Shown here: piece after piece, positions 41,795-51,153 of the stretch
Layout: every line of letters begins with the position of its first letter
Position numbering within the stretch: the stretch's first letter is position 1
DNA from: an uncultured Clostridia bacterium
GTDB lineage: Bacteria > Bacillota > Clostridia > Christensenellales > UBA1242
Reading direction: 5' to 3'
Assembly (NCBI GenBank): GCA_944383405.1
Contig: CALWPL010000001.1
Span: 124,001-188,000 of the forward strand
DNA: 64,000 bases
Made by a program: the position numbers and the translations under genes
Notes under the pieces: model-generated
Database searches by the model: none
The model's input: only the letters and a program-made list of their open reading frames with translations
Told to the model about the DNA's origin: nothing

Positions 41795-42015
41795 TCAATT
41801 TTTTCTTGCCAGCACACTGGAAAAATGTTAAAATAAACTTGTAATTAAAAGGGGGTAAACTTGTAATTTTGCACTAGTTTTTTTATACATATTTTACTTA
41901 TAAAAGAATTTTAAGTTATAAAAATATTTAAATAGTTTTGCACAAAAGTTGTTTTTAAAAACAAAAGAACAGATAACAGCAAGAAAGAAAAGTTAAAAAC
42001 TAAAAAAAACAAAAA

Positions 42016-42158
42016 TGTGGATAACTTTAAAAATTTTTGTGAAATTGTGAAAATTTTAGTTGACAGAATTGCGGGGGGGGGTACACTTTAATTGCCAAAA
42101 ATTTACAATAAGGAATGTGGATAAAAATTGTGGATAAGTAATACACAAGTTATCAACA
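42016..42158. promoter_or_regulatory. Cluster of DnaA boxes
   Basis: TGTGGATAA (complement TTATCCACA, the perfect DnaA box) at 42016-42024, 42116-42124 and 42129-42137, plus TTATCAACA at 42150-42158 in the opposite orientation. They flank the promoter with the G9 tract. Confidence 0.65.
42060..42087 (+). promoter_or_regulatory. Promoter with a nine-G spacer tract (probable phase-variable promoter)
   Basis: Consensus -35 TTGACA (42060-42065), a 16-nt spacer ending in nine G (42073-42081), then TACACT (42082-42087). One more G would give the optimal 17-nt spacing. A G9 run in DNA this AT-rich is exceptional, and its place in the spacer suggests slipped-strand control of the surface-protein gene at 42239. 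Confidence 0.7.
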
Positions 42159-42238
42159 TATTACTAATAGAATATTGCAAATAAGATAAATAAAAAGGAT
42201 TTGAAATAAACAAAATAAAAGTACAAAGGAGAAAACTT

Positions 42239-45200
42239 ATGACAATGAAAAGACAATTACTTATATCAACATTTTTTATATTATTATCACTATGTCTATT
42301 TGTAATATCAATTTACATAGCATTATCAGCCATGAATCACAGTTTTAATAGTAGTGTAAATATTTATTATGAAGCACCAATAAATGTAGCATTAAATTTA
42401 GTTAATAATGAAGGTAGCAATATTACAGAAGATAATGTAAGTATTGTTCTTAATCCAGAGGATATAACAGAGTTTAGAATAGACGGAGTTGTACCAGAGA
42501 TAGTAGATGGGACAACTACTAATTTGGATGATATAACAAATAGTAATAATCAGGAGTTTTACTATTTTTCAACCGTACCACAAGATAGTAGTGGTAATGT
42601 AATAACAGGTAGTAGTGGAATAGAAACAGCAAGTAGTGTTATGTCAAGTGAAAACTTGCAGACAGTTTCAGACGAACTTACATATACAGATAAAGAAAAT
42701 GCAAATATATTTGCACAAAGATATTATGTGTCAACAGCACAGAATCCTGTTTGGTATGAAATGCCAAGTGAGATGACACAACTATATTCAACCTTTTTAA
42801 CGCCAAATTTAACAGATTTTGCAGATGGACAAAGTATAAGCGGAGATGTAGTAATTTCTCATAGCCTAAATGGTAGTATTACAGATAGGGCATTTTATCA
42901 AAATAGAACAATTACAAGTGTTGTTATACCAAATACTATAACAAGTATAGGAGAATGGGCTTTTTATCAAAGTTATATTTTATCAAATATAGTACTCCCA
43001 AGTAGTTTAACAAGTATAGGTTCTAATGCTTTTTATTACTGTTGCGGGCTTAGTAATATGGTAATTCCAAATAATGTAACAAGTATAGGAAGTAGTGCGT
43101 TTCGATATTGTTACAAACTAGTTGAGGTATATAATTTAAGTAGTTTAAATATAAGGCTAAATAATAGTAGTTATGGTTATGCAGGATATTATGCAGATTA
43201 TGTATATAATACTTCCACTCCATCAGAAAAACAGTTTATTGTTGATAATGAATATGTAATGTATAATAATAAAAATAGTTATTATTTACTTGGCTATATA
43301 GGGAATGAAACAGAACTAATACTTCCAACAACAACTTATAACTATGAAATATATGAATGTGCATTTTATGATTGTAGTAATCTAACAGGGAATTTAGTCA
43401 TACCAGAAGGGGTAACAAGTATAGGAGATTATGCATTTTGGGAATGTAGTAGTTTAAATGGAACGCTTAGTCTTCCAAGTACACTAACAAGTATAGGCTC
43501 TTCTGCATTTTATAATTGTAGTAGTCTAAATAGTGTATATATAGAAGATATAGTGGCATGGTGTAAAATAGAATTTTATAACTCTTATTCTAACCCATTG
43601 TATTCTGCAAAAAAATTATATTTAAACAATGAACTAGTAACAGATTTAGTGATTCCAGAAGGGGTAACAAGTATAAGTAATTATGCATTTGGAAATTGTA
43701 GTAGTCTAAATGGAAAGCTTAGTCTTCCAAGTACACTAACAAGTATAGGAGATGATGCATTTTATAATTGCAGTAGTCTAACGGGGGATTTAGTCATCCC
43801 AGAAGGAGTAACAAGTATAGGACAGTCTGCATTTTTTAATTGTAGTAGTCTAACAGGGGATTTAGTCATCCCAGAAGGAGTAACAAGTATAGGCACTTAT
43901 ACATTTTATGATTGTAGTAGTTTAAATGGAACATTGACACTCCCAAGTACACTAACAAGTATAGGAGAGTCCGCATTTAGAAGTTGTAGTAATCTAACAG
44001 GGAATTTAGTCATACCAGAAGGGGTAACAAGTATAGGTTCTTCTGCATTTGATGGTTGTAGGAGTCTAAATGGAACACTTAGTCTCCCAAGTACACTAAC
44101 AAGTATAGGTTATTCTGCATTTGAAGATTGTAGTAATCTAACAGGGAGTTTAGTCATCCCAGAAGGGATAACAAGTATAAGTAATTATGCATTTTCTAAT
44201 TGTAGTAGCCTAACAGGGAATTTAGTCATCCCAGAAGGGGTAACAAGTATAGGCAATTCTGCATTTTCTGGTTGTAGGAGTCTAAATGGAACACTTAGTC
44301 TTCCAAGTACACTAACAAGTATAGGCGCTGCATTTGCTGGTTGTAGTAGCCTAACAGGGAATCTAGTAATCCCAGAAGGGGTAACAAGTATAGGCAATTC
44401 TGCATTTTATAATTGTAGTAGCCTAACAGGAAATCTAGTCATCCCAGAAGGGGTAACAAGTATAGGATATAGGGCATTTTCTTATTGTAGTAGTCTAAAT
44501 GGAACACTTAGTCTTCCAAGTACACTTACAAGCATAGGTAATGAAGCATTTAGAAGTTGTAGTAGCCTAACAGGGAGTTTAGTCATTCCAGAAGGCGTAA
44601 CAAGTATAGGTTCAAACGCATTTTATAGTTGTATTCGTTTAAGGATTTATTGTGAAGTGGCAAGTCAACCTAGTGGGTGGAATAGTGCTTGGAATCCTAC
44701 CAATTGTCCTGTATATTGGGCTAACGAGTGGCATTATGAAAATGGAGTGCCGGTAGCCAATAGCGTTAATCTAAGTTTTGTAAACAATGAAGGTAGTCAG
44801 ATAAATGATACTACAACGCAACTTGTATTTAATGAAGATTACACACAATTTAGAATAGATGGTATTGTGCCTGAAACAAGTACTGGGGTAACAAGTAACC
44901 TTACAGATTTAACAAGTACTAGTGGACAAGAATTTTATTTCTTTTCAAGTGTTAGTGATTGGGATGTAACAACTGATGATTTTGATAGATACTATGTATC
45001 AACAGAAGAAGAGCCTATATGGTATGATGTGCCAAGCGAACAAATTACATTATACTCAATTTTCTTAACTCCAAACTGCACAGATGGGACTCAAAACACA
45101 ATAGGAGACAATACAGACATAGTAATTTCTCATCAAGTTACAAGTATTCCAGAGGAAGCGTTTATGGGAAATGATATCATAACAAGTGTAGTTTTACCAA

Positions 45201-46357
45201 ACAGCATAGAAGTTATAGAGTCCAAGGCGTTTATGGGCTCTGTCTCAATAGCAACACGAGCACCAGAGCCTCCTGTAACTGGACCGTCAACAAGCGTATT
45301 GTCAAGGGTAATATTGTCAAGTAGTATTAAAAGTTTAGAGATTTATGCTTTTACAAATTGTGATAAAATACAAACCATAAGAATACCAAAGGCAACTACT
45401 TCAATAGGAATGTACGCTTTTTCAGCTTGTACTAAATTAGAAAATGTAATTTTTGAAAAAGGATCTAATTTAGAAAATATTGGGGATTCTGCTTTTACAG
45501 ATTGTAGTGCACTTATAAGTATTGAAATACCAGATGGTGTTACAGGAATAAGCCAAGCTACTTTTTCTGGTTGTAGTGGTTTAACAGATATTTCTATTCC
45601 TAATAGTATAAGGAATATAAGTAGGACTGCTTTTTATGGTTGTGATAATTTAAATTTTACGGTATATAATAATGCAAAGTATTTAGGTAATAGTAGCAAT
45701 CAATATTTGTGCTTATACGAACCAACGCAAGAGACTGTAACGACTTGTGTAGTACATTCTCAATGTAAATTAATAATTGAAGATGCTTTTGAAGATTGTG
45801 CAAATTTAATTAGTGTAGATATACCAAATAGTGTAATGTACATTGGAAATTCCGCTTTTATGAATTGTTCTAGTTTGTCTTCAGTAATTTTTTCAAATAA
45901 CTTAATAAATATTGGAGCTTCTGCTTTTAGAAATTGTTCAACTTTAACATCAATAAATATACCAGGTAGTGTAACAAGTATAGGCTCTGCTGCATTTAGA
46001 GATTGTGCTAGTATAAAAAGTTTAACCTTTGAAGAAAATTCACAATTAAGATCACTTGGAATGTATGCGTTTTTTAATTGCAGTAGTTTAGTTAGTGTAA
46101 TTTTGCCAAAAAGTCTCATTCATATATCTAACTATGTATTTGAAGATTGTATTAATTTAGAAAGCATTGTAATTCCAATATCGGTAGATAATTTGGCTCT
46201 TGATTTTATTGGTAATAATCCAAAATTAATAGTTTATTGTGAAGCGGAGAGTCAGCCTGATGGGTGGGCGAGTAGTTGGAATCCAGATAACAGACCTGTA
46301 TATTGGGCTGGAGAATGGGGGTATGACGAAGGTGGTAATCCCGTAGTTATTGAATAG
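42239..46357 (+). CDS. Giant BspA-like leucine-rich-repeat surface protein
   Basis: 1372 residues. N-terminal membrane/signal segment (about 6-32, LISTFFILLSLCLFVISIYIALSA). Two copies of a whole module follow: a beta domain (VNNEGS...FRIDGVVPE...LYSTFLTPN), an LRR_5 (BspA/TpLRR) array with repeating VTSIGxxAFxxCSSLTGxLVIPEG, and a closing block (SQPSGWNSAWNPTNCPVYWANEW; SQPDGWASSWNP). Module 1 spans about 50-840 and module 2 about 845-1372. No LPxTG; anchoring may be by the N-terminal segment. Such proteins bind host or microbial surfaces. AGGAG before the ATG; a promoter with a G9 spacer lies 150 bp upstream. Confidence 0.88.
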   Translation: MTMKRQLLISTFFILLSLCLFVISIYIALSAMNHSFNSSVNIYYEAPINVALNLVNNEGSNITEDNVSIVLNPEDITEFRIDGVVPEIVDGTTTNLDDITNSNNQEFYYFSTVPQDSSGNVITGSSGIETASSVMSSENLQTVSDELTYTDKENANIFAQRYYVSTAQNPVWYEMPSEMTQLYSTFLTPNLTDFADGQSISGDVVISHSLNGSITDRAFYQNRTITSVVIPNTITSIGEWAFYQSYILSNIVLPSSLTSIGSNAFYYCCGLSNMVIPNNVTSIGSSAFRYCYKLVEVYNLSSLNIRLNNSSYGYAGYYADYVYNTSTPSEKQFIVDNEYVMYNNKNSYYLLGYIGNETELILPTTTYNYEIYECAFYDCSNLTGNLVIPEGVTSIGDYAFWECSSLNGTLSLPSTLTSIGSSAFYNCSSLNSVYIEDIVAWCKIEFYNSYSNPLYSAKKLYLNNELVTDLVIPEGVTSISNYAFGNCSSLNGKLSLPSTLTSIGDDAFYNCSSLTGDLVIPEGVTSIGQSAFFNCSSLTGDLVIPEGVTSIGTYTFYDCSSLNGTLTLPSTLTSIGESAFRSCSNLTGNLVIPEGVTSIGSSAFDGCRSLNGTLSLPSTLTSIGYSAFEDCSNLTGSLVIPEGITSISNYAFSNCSSLTGNLVIPEGVTSIGNSAFSGCRSLNGTLSLPSTLTSIGAAFAGCSSLTGNLVIPEGVTSIGNSAFYNCSSLTGNLVIPEGVTSIGYRAFSYCSSLNGTLSLPSTLTSIGNEAFRSCSSLTGSLVIPEGVTSIGSNAFYSCIRLRIYCEVASQPSGWNSAWNPTNCPVYWANEWHYENGVPVANSVNLSFVNNEGSQINDTTTQLVFNEDYTQFRIDGIVPETSTGVTSNLTDLTSTSGQEFYFFSSVSDWDVTTDDFDRYYVSTEEEPIWYDVPSEQITLYSIFLTPNCTDGTQNTIGDNTDIVISHQVTSIPEEAFMGNDIITSVVLPNSIEVIESKAFMGSVSIATRAPEPPVTGPSTSVLSRVILSSSIKSLEIYAFTNCDKIQTIRIPKATTSIGMYAFSACTKLENVIFEKGSNLENIGDSAFTDCSALISIEIPDGVTGISQATFSGCSGLTDISIPNSIRNISRTAFYGCDNLNFTVYNNAKYLGNSSNQYLCLYEPTQETVTTCVVHSQCKLIIEDAFEDCANLISVDIPNSVMYIGNSAFMNCSSLSSVIFSNNLINIGASAFRNCSTLTSINIPGSVTSIGSAAFRDCASIKSLTFEENSQLRSLGMYAFFNCSSLVSVILPKSLIHISNYVFEDCINLESIVIPISVDNLALDFIGNNPKLIVYCEAESQPDGWASSWNPDNRPVYWAGEWGYDEGGNPVVIE
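43380..44640 (+). repeat. Near-identical 72-bp coding repeats in the BspA-like gene
   Basis: About 17 tandem units of 24 codons, alternating two variants (a GTLSLPSTLTSIG type and a GNLVIPEGVTSIG type), many nearly identical at DNA level. One unit near 44325-44345 is a codon short. Such arrays can gain or lose units by recombination. Confidence 0.8.
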
Positions 46358-46457
46358 TCTGGGGTATGTAGAAAGTTGACTAATAATATGGCACTAGATT
46401 TATGTCAAAGTAAAATGAATATATATAATAAAGGAAAATCATTTTAGAAAAATAAAA

Positions 46458-46490
46458 GAAGGTTTAGATAGGTTCTAAACTTTCTTTTTT
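46458..46490. terminator. Bidirectional terminator between the BspA-like and P-ATPase genes
   Basis: GAAGGTTTAGA/TCTAAACTTTC hairpin followed by T6 on the plus strand; overlaps the ATPase stop codon. Confidence 0.65.
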
Positions 46491-49132
46491 AATCTTTTTT
46501 GTTGAAAGTATTTTACTATTTCGCAAACTGGGATAATTAAGAAGGAAGAGACAAAGACGATAGCCCATTGAAGAAGGCTTAATTTTGCCATGCCGAGAAT
46601 ATTTGCAAGTGGTGGAATAAATGAGATTAAGATAAATAGAGAAATTTCACAGATAAAAGATATATTTATAAACTTATTTTTGAAGGCGTTATCCCTAAAC
46701 ACGCCTTTTTCAGAGTGAACATTATACATGTGGAAGAGTTGAATGAAATTTAGAGTTAAAAAAGCCATAGTACTTGCAATACTTTGAGAGTTAAAAACAT
46801 AAATACCAATTACAAAGTTTAGGATAACAATTATTGCCTGTGTTATACCTTGATAGATAATGTTAATGCCAGCCCTGCCAGACAGAATATTTTTCTTAGG
46901 ATCTCTTGGGGGAGAATTCATAATATCTTTTTGGGCTTCGTCAACACCGAGAGCGATTGAAGGGAAGGTGTCTGTAACAAGGTTTATAAATAAAATTTGT
47001 ACTGCACTTAAAAAAGCGTATTGAGGGAAAATAAGAGTAAGGGCAAAAATTGCCAACACTTCTGCAATATTACAACTTAGCAAAAATTCAATAGTCTTTT
47101 TTATATTGCCAAATATTCTTCTACCCTCTTCAACAGCAACCACGATTGTAGCAAAATTGTCATCAGACAAAATCATGTCTGCGACTTCTTTTGTAACTTC
47201 TGTTCCATTTTGTCCCATGCCAATGCCAATATCCGCAACTTTGATACTTGGGGCGTCATTTACGCCGTCTCCTGTCATGGCGACAATTTTGCCAGTGCTT
47301 TTAAGAGCCTTAACAATTCTTACTTTATGTTCTGGGGTAACACGAGTAAAGACACTGTACTTTAAAATTTCTTTTTCTAATTCTTTATCAGAGAACTTAT
47401 CTAAAAAGCTTCCGTTTATGACTTCTTTATCAGATTTTATCATTCCAATAGATTTTGCAATTGCAGTTGCAGTATCCATGTGGTCGCCTGTAATCATAAC
47501 AGTTTTCATACCAGCGGTTTTACATTTTTTAAGTGCGTTAAAAACTTCTTTTCGTGGTGGGTCAATCATGCCAGAAAGCCCAAGGAAAATTAGATTATCT
47601 TCTTCTATTTTAGAATTAAACTTATTAGAACTTGTTACTTCTCCTAGATTCTTTGCTGCATAGGCAAGGACTCTTAGGGCATTACTACACATATAGGTGT
47701 TTTGTTCTTTTATTTTTGAGATATGATTTTGTGTAAGCAAAACAGGCCTTCCATTAACTAAAATATGGGTACATTTAAGTAGAAGTTCGTCAACAGCACC
47801 TTTTGTGTATTGGATATAATTATGATCAACAATATTTATTGTAGTCATTAGTTTTCTTTTTGAATCAAAAGGGACTTCTCCCACTCTTTTAAACTTTATT
47901 TCAAAATCATTTTTCAACAAGTTTTGTTTTTCGGCATAGCGGATAAGAGCACTTTCTGTGGGGTCTCCTAGGTATGTATTACTTTGCTTTCTTGCGTCAT
48001 TACAAAGTAGCATACAATTAAGGAGTTCTTGTTCAGTTTTGTTTGTTAAATCCAAGTTGTTTGATTTTATGTTTAAGTTTACAGAGACTTCTTGAACAGT
48101 CATTTTGTTTTGGGTAATAGTACCTGTTTTGTCAGAGCATATAACTCCGCAACAGCCAAGAGTTTCTACTGCGTGTAGTTTTTTGATAATGGCGTTTTTC
48201 TTAGCAAGTCTTATAACCCCAAGAGATAGAATTATGGTAACAACTGCGGGAAGACTTTCGGGTATGGCTGCAACTGCTATTGCAACAGCAGTTAGGAATG
48301 ACTCAACATATCCAAAATGAGCGAATATTACATCTACTAAAAATATAATTATTGCAATAGCAAGAACAATAAAAGTTATTATTTCACCAAGTTTATTAAG
48401 GCTTTTTTGAAGGGGAGTTGATTCATTTTTTTCTTGAGTAATAAGAGAGGCGATTTTTCCAATTTCAGCATCTTGTCCTGTTGCGACAACAACTCCTATT
48501 CCACGACCATAGGAAATGGTGGTTGAAGAAAAACACATATTTTTTCTATCTGCAAGACTTGTTTTTTCTTTAAGTACTAAACCTGCTTCTTTATCGCTAC
48601 TTACACTTTCGCCAGTTAGTGTTGATTCGTCGCATTTTAGACTCGCACTTTCAATAAGAAGTATGTCGGCAGGAACAACATCTCCTGCTTCAAGGAATAT
48701 TATATCTCCAACGACAATATCACTTGTTTTTATTCTTTTTTGCTCGCCATCTCTAAGGATTGTAGAAAAGGGCTGGGACATTTTTTTTAAACTTTCAAGA
48801 GCGTTTTCGGCTTTTATTTCTTGAGTGAAACTTAGCGTTGCATTAATTAGAACAATAACAAAAATTATTATTGCGTCAATTAGTTCGGTGCTACTTTTTT
48901 CTATGATTGCAAATATTAAGGATACGACTGCGGCGCACAAAAGAATTATAACCATTATGTCTTTAAATTGAGATAAAAATTTTAAGACATAATTTTGTTT
49001 TTTTTCAAGTTTTAAGGTGTTTTGCCCAAATTTTTTTAATCTATCTTGTGCTTCTTGTGTTGTCAACCCACCACGGCTTGTCTTTAATTCTTTTAAAGTG
49101 TCAGAAATTGTTTTGTTGTGGTAAGTTTTCAT
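46475..49132 (-). CDS. Calcium-type P-type ATPase
   Basis: 885 residues, full length for a type IIA/B cation pump. N-terminal cation-ATPase domain, TGES actuator loop (about 175), PESLPAVV in M4 (about 292; the IPE(S/G)LP calcium-site motif), phosphorylation site DKTGT (Asp about 333), KGA nucleotide loop, TGDGVNDAP hinge (about 630) and a C-terminal cluster of membrane helices with NLVTDTFPSIALG (M6). It exports Ca2+ or a similar divalent cation using ATP. Transcribed alone; converges on the BspA-like gene. Confidence 0.93.
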   Translation of the reverse strand: MKTYHNKTISDTLKELKTSRGGLTTQEAQDRLKKFGQNTLKLEKKQNYVLKFLSQFKDIMVIILLCAAVVSLIFAIIEKSSTELIDAIIIFVIVLINATLSFTQEIKAENALESLKKMSQPFSTILRDGEQKRIKTSDIVVGDIIFLEAGDVVPADILLIESASLKCDESTLTGESVSSDKEAGLVLKEKTSLADRKNMCFSSTTISYGRGIGVVVATGQDAEIGKIASLITQEKNESTPLQKSLNKLGEIITFIVLAIAIIIFLVDVIFAHFGYVESFLTAVAIAVAAIPESLPAVVTIILSLGVIRLAKKNAIIKKLHAVETLGCCGVICSDKTGTITQNKMTVQEVSVNLNIKSNNLDLTNKTEQELLNCMLLCNDARKQSNTYLGDPTESALIRYAEKQNLLKNDFEIKFKRVGEVPFDSKRKLMTTINIVDHNYIQYTKGAVDELLLKCTHILVNGRPVLLTQNHISKIKEQNTYMCSNALRVLAYAAKNLGEVTSSNKFNSKIEEDNLIFLGLSGMIDPPRKEVFNALKKCKTAGMKTVMITGDHMDTATAIAKSIGMIKSDKEVINGSFLDKFSDKELEKEILKYSVFTRVTPEHKVRIVKALKSTGKIVAMTGDGVNDAPSIKVADIGIGMGQNGTEVTKEVADMILSDDNFATIVVAVEEGRRIFGNIKKTIEFLLSCNIAEVLAIFALTLIFPQYAFLSAVQILFINLVTDTFPSIALGVDEAQKDIMNSPPRDPKKNILSGRAGINIIYQGITQAIIVILNFVIGIYVFNSQSIASTMAFLTLNFIQLFHMYNVHSEKGVFRDNAFKNKFINISFICEISLFILISFIPPLANILGMAKLSLLQWAIVFVSSFLIIPVCEIVKYFQQKRLKKKV

Positions 49133-49309
49133 AAATTCTCCATTTTAGGCAAAAACGACTTTTTTATTTATTACTATTCATATTTGAAAAAACTCTTGTG
49201 TATGCAATCAAATTGATAAAAATAGAAAAATAAATAAAAAAGAAGAATTTATTTTTATATAAAAAGAGATAAAATCAACTTATTTAATCTGTTTTATTAG
49301 CATAAAAAA

Positions 49310-49337
49310 GGACTGCAACTTTGCAGTCCCAAAAAAA
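49310..49337 (-). terminator. Terminator after the four-helix membrane gene
   Basis: GGACTGCAA/TTGCAGTCC perfect stem with a CT loop and T-rich 3' side on the minus strand. Confidence 0.8.
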
Positions 49338-49340
49338 TTT

Positions 49341-49835
49341 TTATCTTCTTTTCTTTTTTCCACTAGATCCACTTAAAGTAAAGATGCTAAGTAGTGTTGC
49401 TATGCCACTAACAACTACATTGAGAATAGCACCAATTCCTGCTTTATAAGGTTGAATTGTTTCGCCTAAGAATTCTGATTTATCTATATTGCTAATTCCA
49501 ATTAATACTACAACTGCACTTATAGTTAAAAGTACAAGTAGTAAGAAACTAATCATATTGAAGTTTACATTTGATTTTATGATATTAGTTTCTTTAAGTA
49601 GAGAAAGAACAGCAACAAGGATAAGTAGACATGCAAGTATTATCATTATGATAATGAAAATTTTAACCATTGTATAACTATCAGATTCGACAGAAAGAAT
49701 ATCCCAGCCAGTAGTTGCTGTTAGTTCAGTAACAGTTTCATTGTCTGCATTTAAAGACATGCAAGGAATACTTAGGAATACAAAAGTTAAAATTCCTGCT
49801 ATACTTGCCAAAAGTGCCCCCAAAAACCTTTTCAT
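49341..49835 (-). CDS. Four-helix membrane protein of unknown function
   Basis: 164 residues with four hydrophobic segments (about 5-27, 56-82, 92-114, 132-156) and a short extracytoplasmic loop (LNADNETVTELTATTGWDILSVES). C-terminal GSSGKKKRR is basic and cytoplasmic. The organisation recalls small Claudin-like or DUF-type membrane proteins of Bacillota; no family recognised. GGAGG before the ATG. Monocistronic. Confidence 0.72.
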   Translation of the reverse strand: MKRFLGALLASIAGILTFVFLSIPCMSLNADNETVTELTATTGWDILSVESDSYTMVKIFIIIMIILACLLILVAVLSLLKETNIIKSNVNFNMISFLLLVLLTISAVVVLIGISNIDKSEFLGETIQPYKAGIGAILNVVVSGIATLLSIFTLSGSSGKKKRR

Positions 49836-50105
49836 TAAAAAACCCTCCTTTTTTATTTTATAATAAAATGTATATTTTTTGTCAATTAAATAGTATTAAG
49901 AATTGTAGAAAATCTTTTTTTGATATATACATTTATAAAAGAAATAGAGACTAAACTCGGGCACTAAAAAATAATTAAAATTTTAATTTAGCCCTATTTT
50001 AATTAAAAATAAAAACTAACTTTGAGTGTGAGAGTTATTCTCCGTCAAGGTTTGTTTTATTATACAATAAAAAAGTAGCAAGGTAAAATTGCTACTTTCC
50101 TTTAT

Positions 50106-50188
50106 TGGTGCGGATGGTGGGACTCGAACCCACAAGGTTTCCCACACGCCCCTTAAACGTGCGCGTCTACCGATTTCGCCACATCCGC
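50106..50188 (-). tRNA. tRNA-Leu(AAG)
   Basis: Class II tRNA on the minus strand: acceptor GCGGATG pairing CATCCGC, encoded CCA, D-arm TGGCGAAATCGGTAGAC, T-arm GGGTTCGAGTCCC. With stem CACGT/GCGTG the loop is TTAAGGG, giving anticodon AAG; the U-G closing pair makes the anticodon frame slightly less certain than the tRNA itself. Confidence 0.9.
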
Positions 50189-50288
50189 TTACTAGATTGT
50201 ATTTTATCACTATTATTATGATTTTGCAACAAAAAAATTTACTTTACAAAAAAAATTATATATTTAAAATAAAACTAAGGTATTTATA

Positions 50289-51140
50289 ATGAAAGATTAT
50301 GTTTTTACTAAGGCAGAAAGAGTTGAAGAAAGCATTAGAAAAAAATTTCACAAGCAACTTTTTACTAAATTTTGTCAAGCGATTAATGAATATGAATTAT
50401 TAGTCCCCAAGGACAGGGTGGCGGTTTGTATTTCAGGTGGCAAAGACTCTATGCTTATGGCAAAACTTTTTCAGGAGTTAAAAAGGCATAATAAGTTTGA
50501 TTTTGAACTTGTATTTCTCGTAATGGACCCAGGGTATAATGAAAAGAATAGAAAGCAGATTGAGAGCAATGCAAAAATGCTTAATGTGCCAATAAGGATA
50601 TTTGAGTCTAATATATTTGAAAATGTCGTAAATATAGATAAGTCGCCATGTTATATTTGTGCTAGAATGAGAAGGGGATATTTATATAGTGCGGCAAAGG
50701 AACTTAATTGCAATAAGATCGCACTTGGGCATCATTTTGATGATGTAATTGAAACTATACTTATGGGGATGCTTTACGGGGCTCAAATTCAAACTATGAT
50801 GCCAAAACTACATAGTACTAATTTTAAGGGAATGGAACTCATAAGACCAATGTATCTTATTAGAGAGCATGATATTGAAGCGTGGCGTGATTATAATGAA
50901 CTTAAATTTTTGCAATGCGCTTGTAAGTTTACTGAAAAGGATGAAATTAATCAAAATGAAGAATTGTCAAAAAGAAAAAAAATAAAAAAATTAATTTTAA
51001 GTTTAAAAAAGGAAAATCCGCAAGTAGAAGCCAATATTTTTAAGAGCGTACAAAATGTAAACTTAGCAACAATTATTGAATATAAAGACAAGAAAAATAT
51101 AAGACATAATTTTTTAGACAATTATAAAAAAGAGCAATAA
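50289..51140 (+). CDS. TtcA-family tRNA thiolation / PP-loop ATPase
   Basis: 283 residues. PP-loop SGGKDS (49-54), the cysteine pair in SPCYICARMRRGYL (about 118-131), GHHFDDVIET (about 150-159) and QCACKF near 215. This is the layout of TtcA/TtuA-type enzymes that adenylate a tRNA base and replace oxygen by sulphur, with an iron-sulphur cluster held by the cysteines. Which base is modified cannot be told. No strong ribosome site (AGGTATTT). Downstream of and divergent from tRNA-Leu. Confidence 0.85.
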   Translation: MKDYVFTKAERVEESIRKKFHKQLFTKFCQAINEYELLVPKDRVAVCISGGKDSMLMAKLFQELKRHNKFDFELVFLVMDPGYNEKNRKQIESNAKMLNVPIRIFESNIFENVVNIDKSPCYICARMRRGYLYSAAKELNCNKIALGHHFDDVIETILMGMLYGAQIQTMMPKLHSTNFKGMELIRPMYLIREHDIEAWRDYNELKFLQCACKFTEKDEINQNEELSKRKKIKKLILSLKKENPQVEANIFKSVQNVNLATIIEYKDKKNIRHNFLDNYKKEQ

Positions 51141-51153
51141 TAATTGCTCTTTT
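51126..51153. terminator. Bidirectional terminator between the TtcA-like and zinc-ribbon genes
   Basis: AAAAGAGCAAT/ATTGCTCTTTT perfect stem with an AATA loop across the TtcA-like stop codon. Confidence 0.8.

Larger units (their letters stand above)
41795..42238. other. 444-bp control region of the BspA-like gene
   Basis: No gene. Contains a G9 tract in a promoter spacer (42060-42087), three perfect DnaA boxes and one near-match (42016-42158), and an AGGAG ribosome site at about 42227. The first 200 bp are AT-rich without clear structure. Confidence 0.7.

Noticed and set aside
41795..42238. Chromosomal replication origin oriC
   Set aside because: DnaA boxes are present, but no dnaA, dnaN, rpmH or gyrase genes are near and there is no clear unwinding element; kept only as a DnaA-box cluster.
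43380..44640. CRISPR-like array
   Set aside because: The regular repeats are 72-bp in-frame LRR codons without unique spacers, and there are no cas genes.
47106..47663. 185-residue plus-strand frame inside the P-type ATPase
   Set aside because: Antisense shadow of a strongly conserved gene.
50289..51140. Gene for a phage-type PAPS reductase
   Set aside because: The PP-loop alone would allow it, but the cysteine pairs and GHHFDD block fit the TtcA group better.
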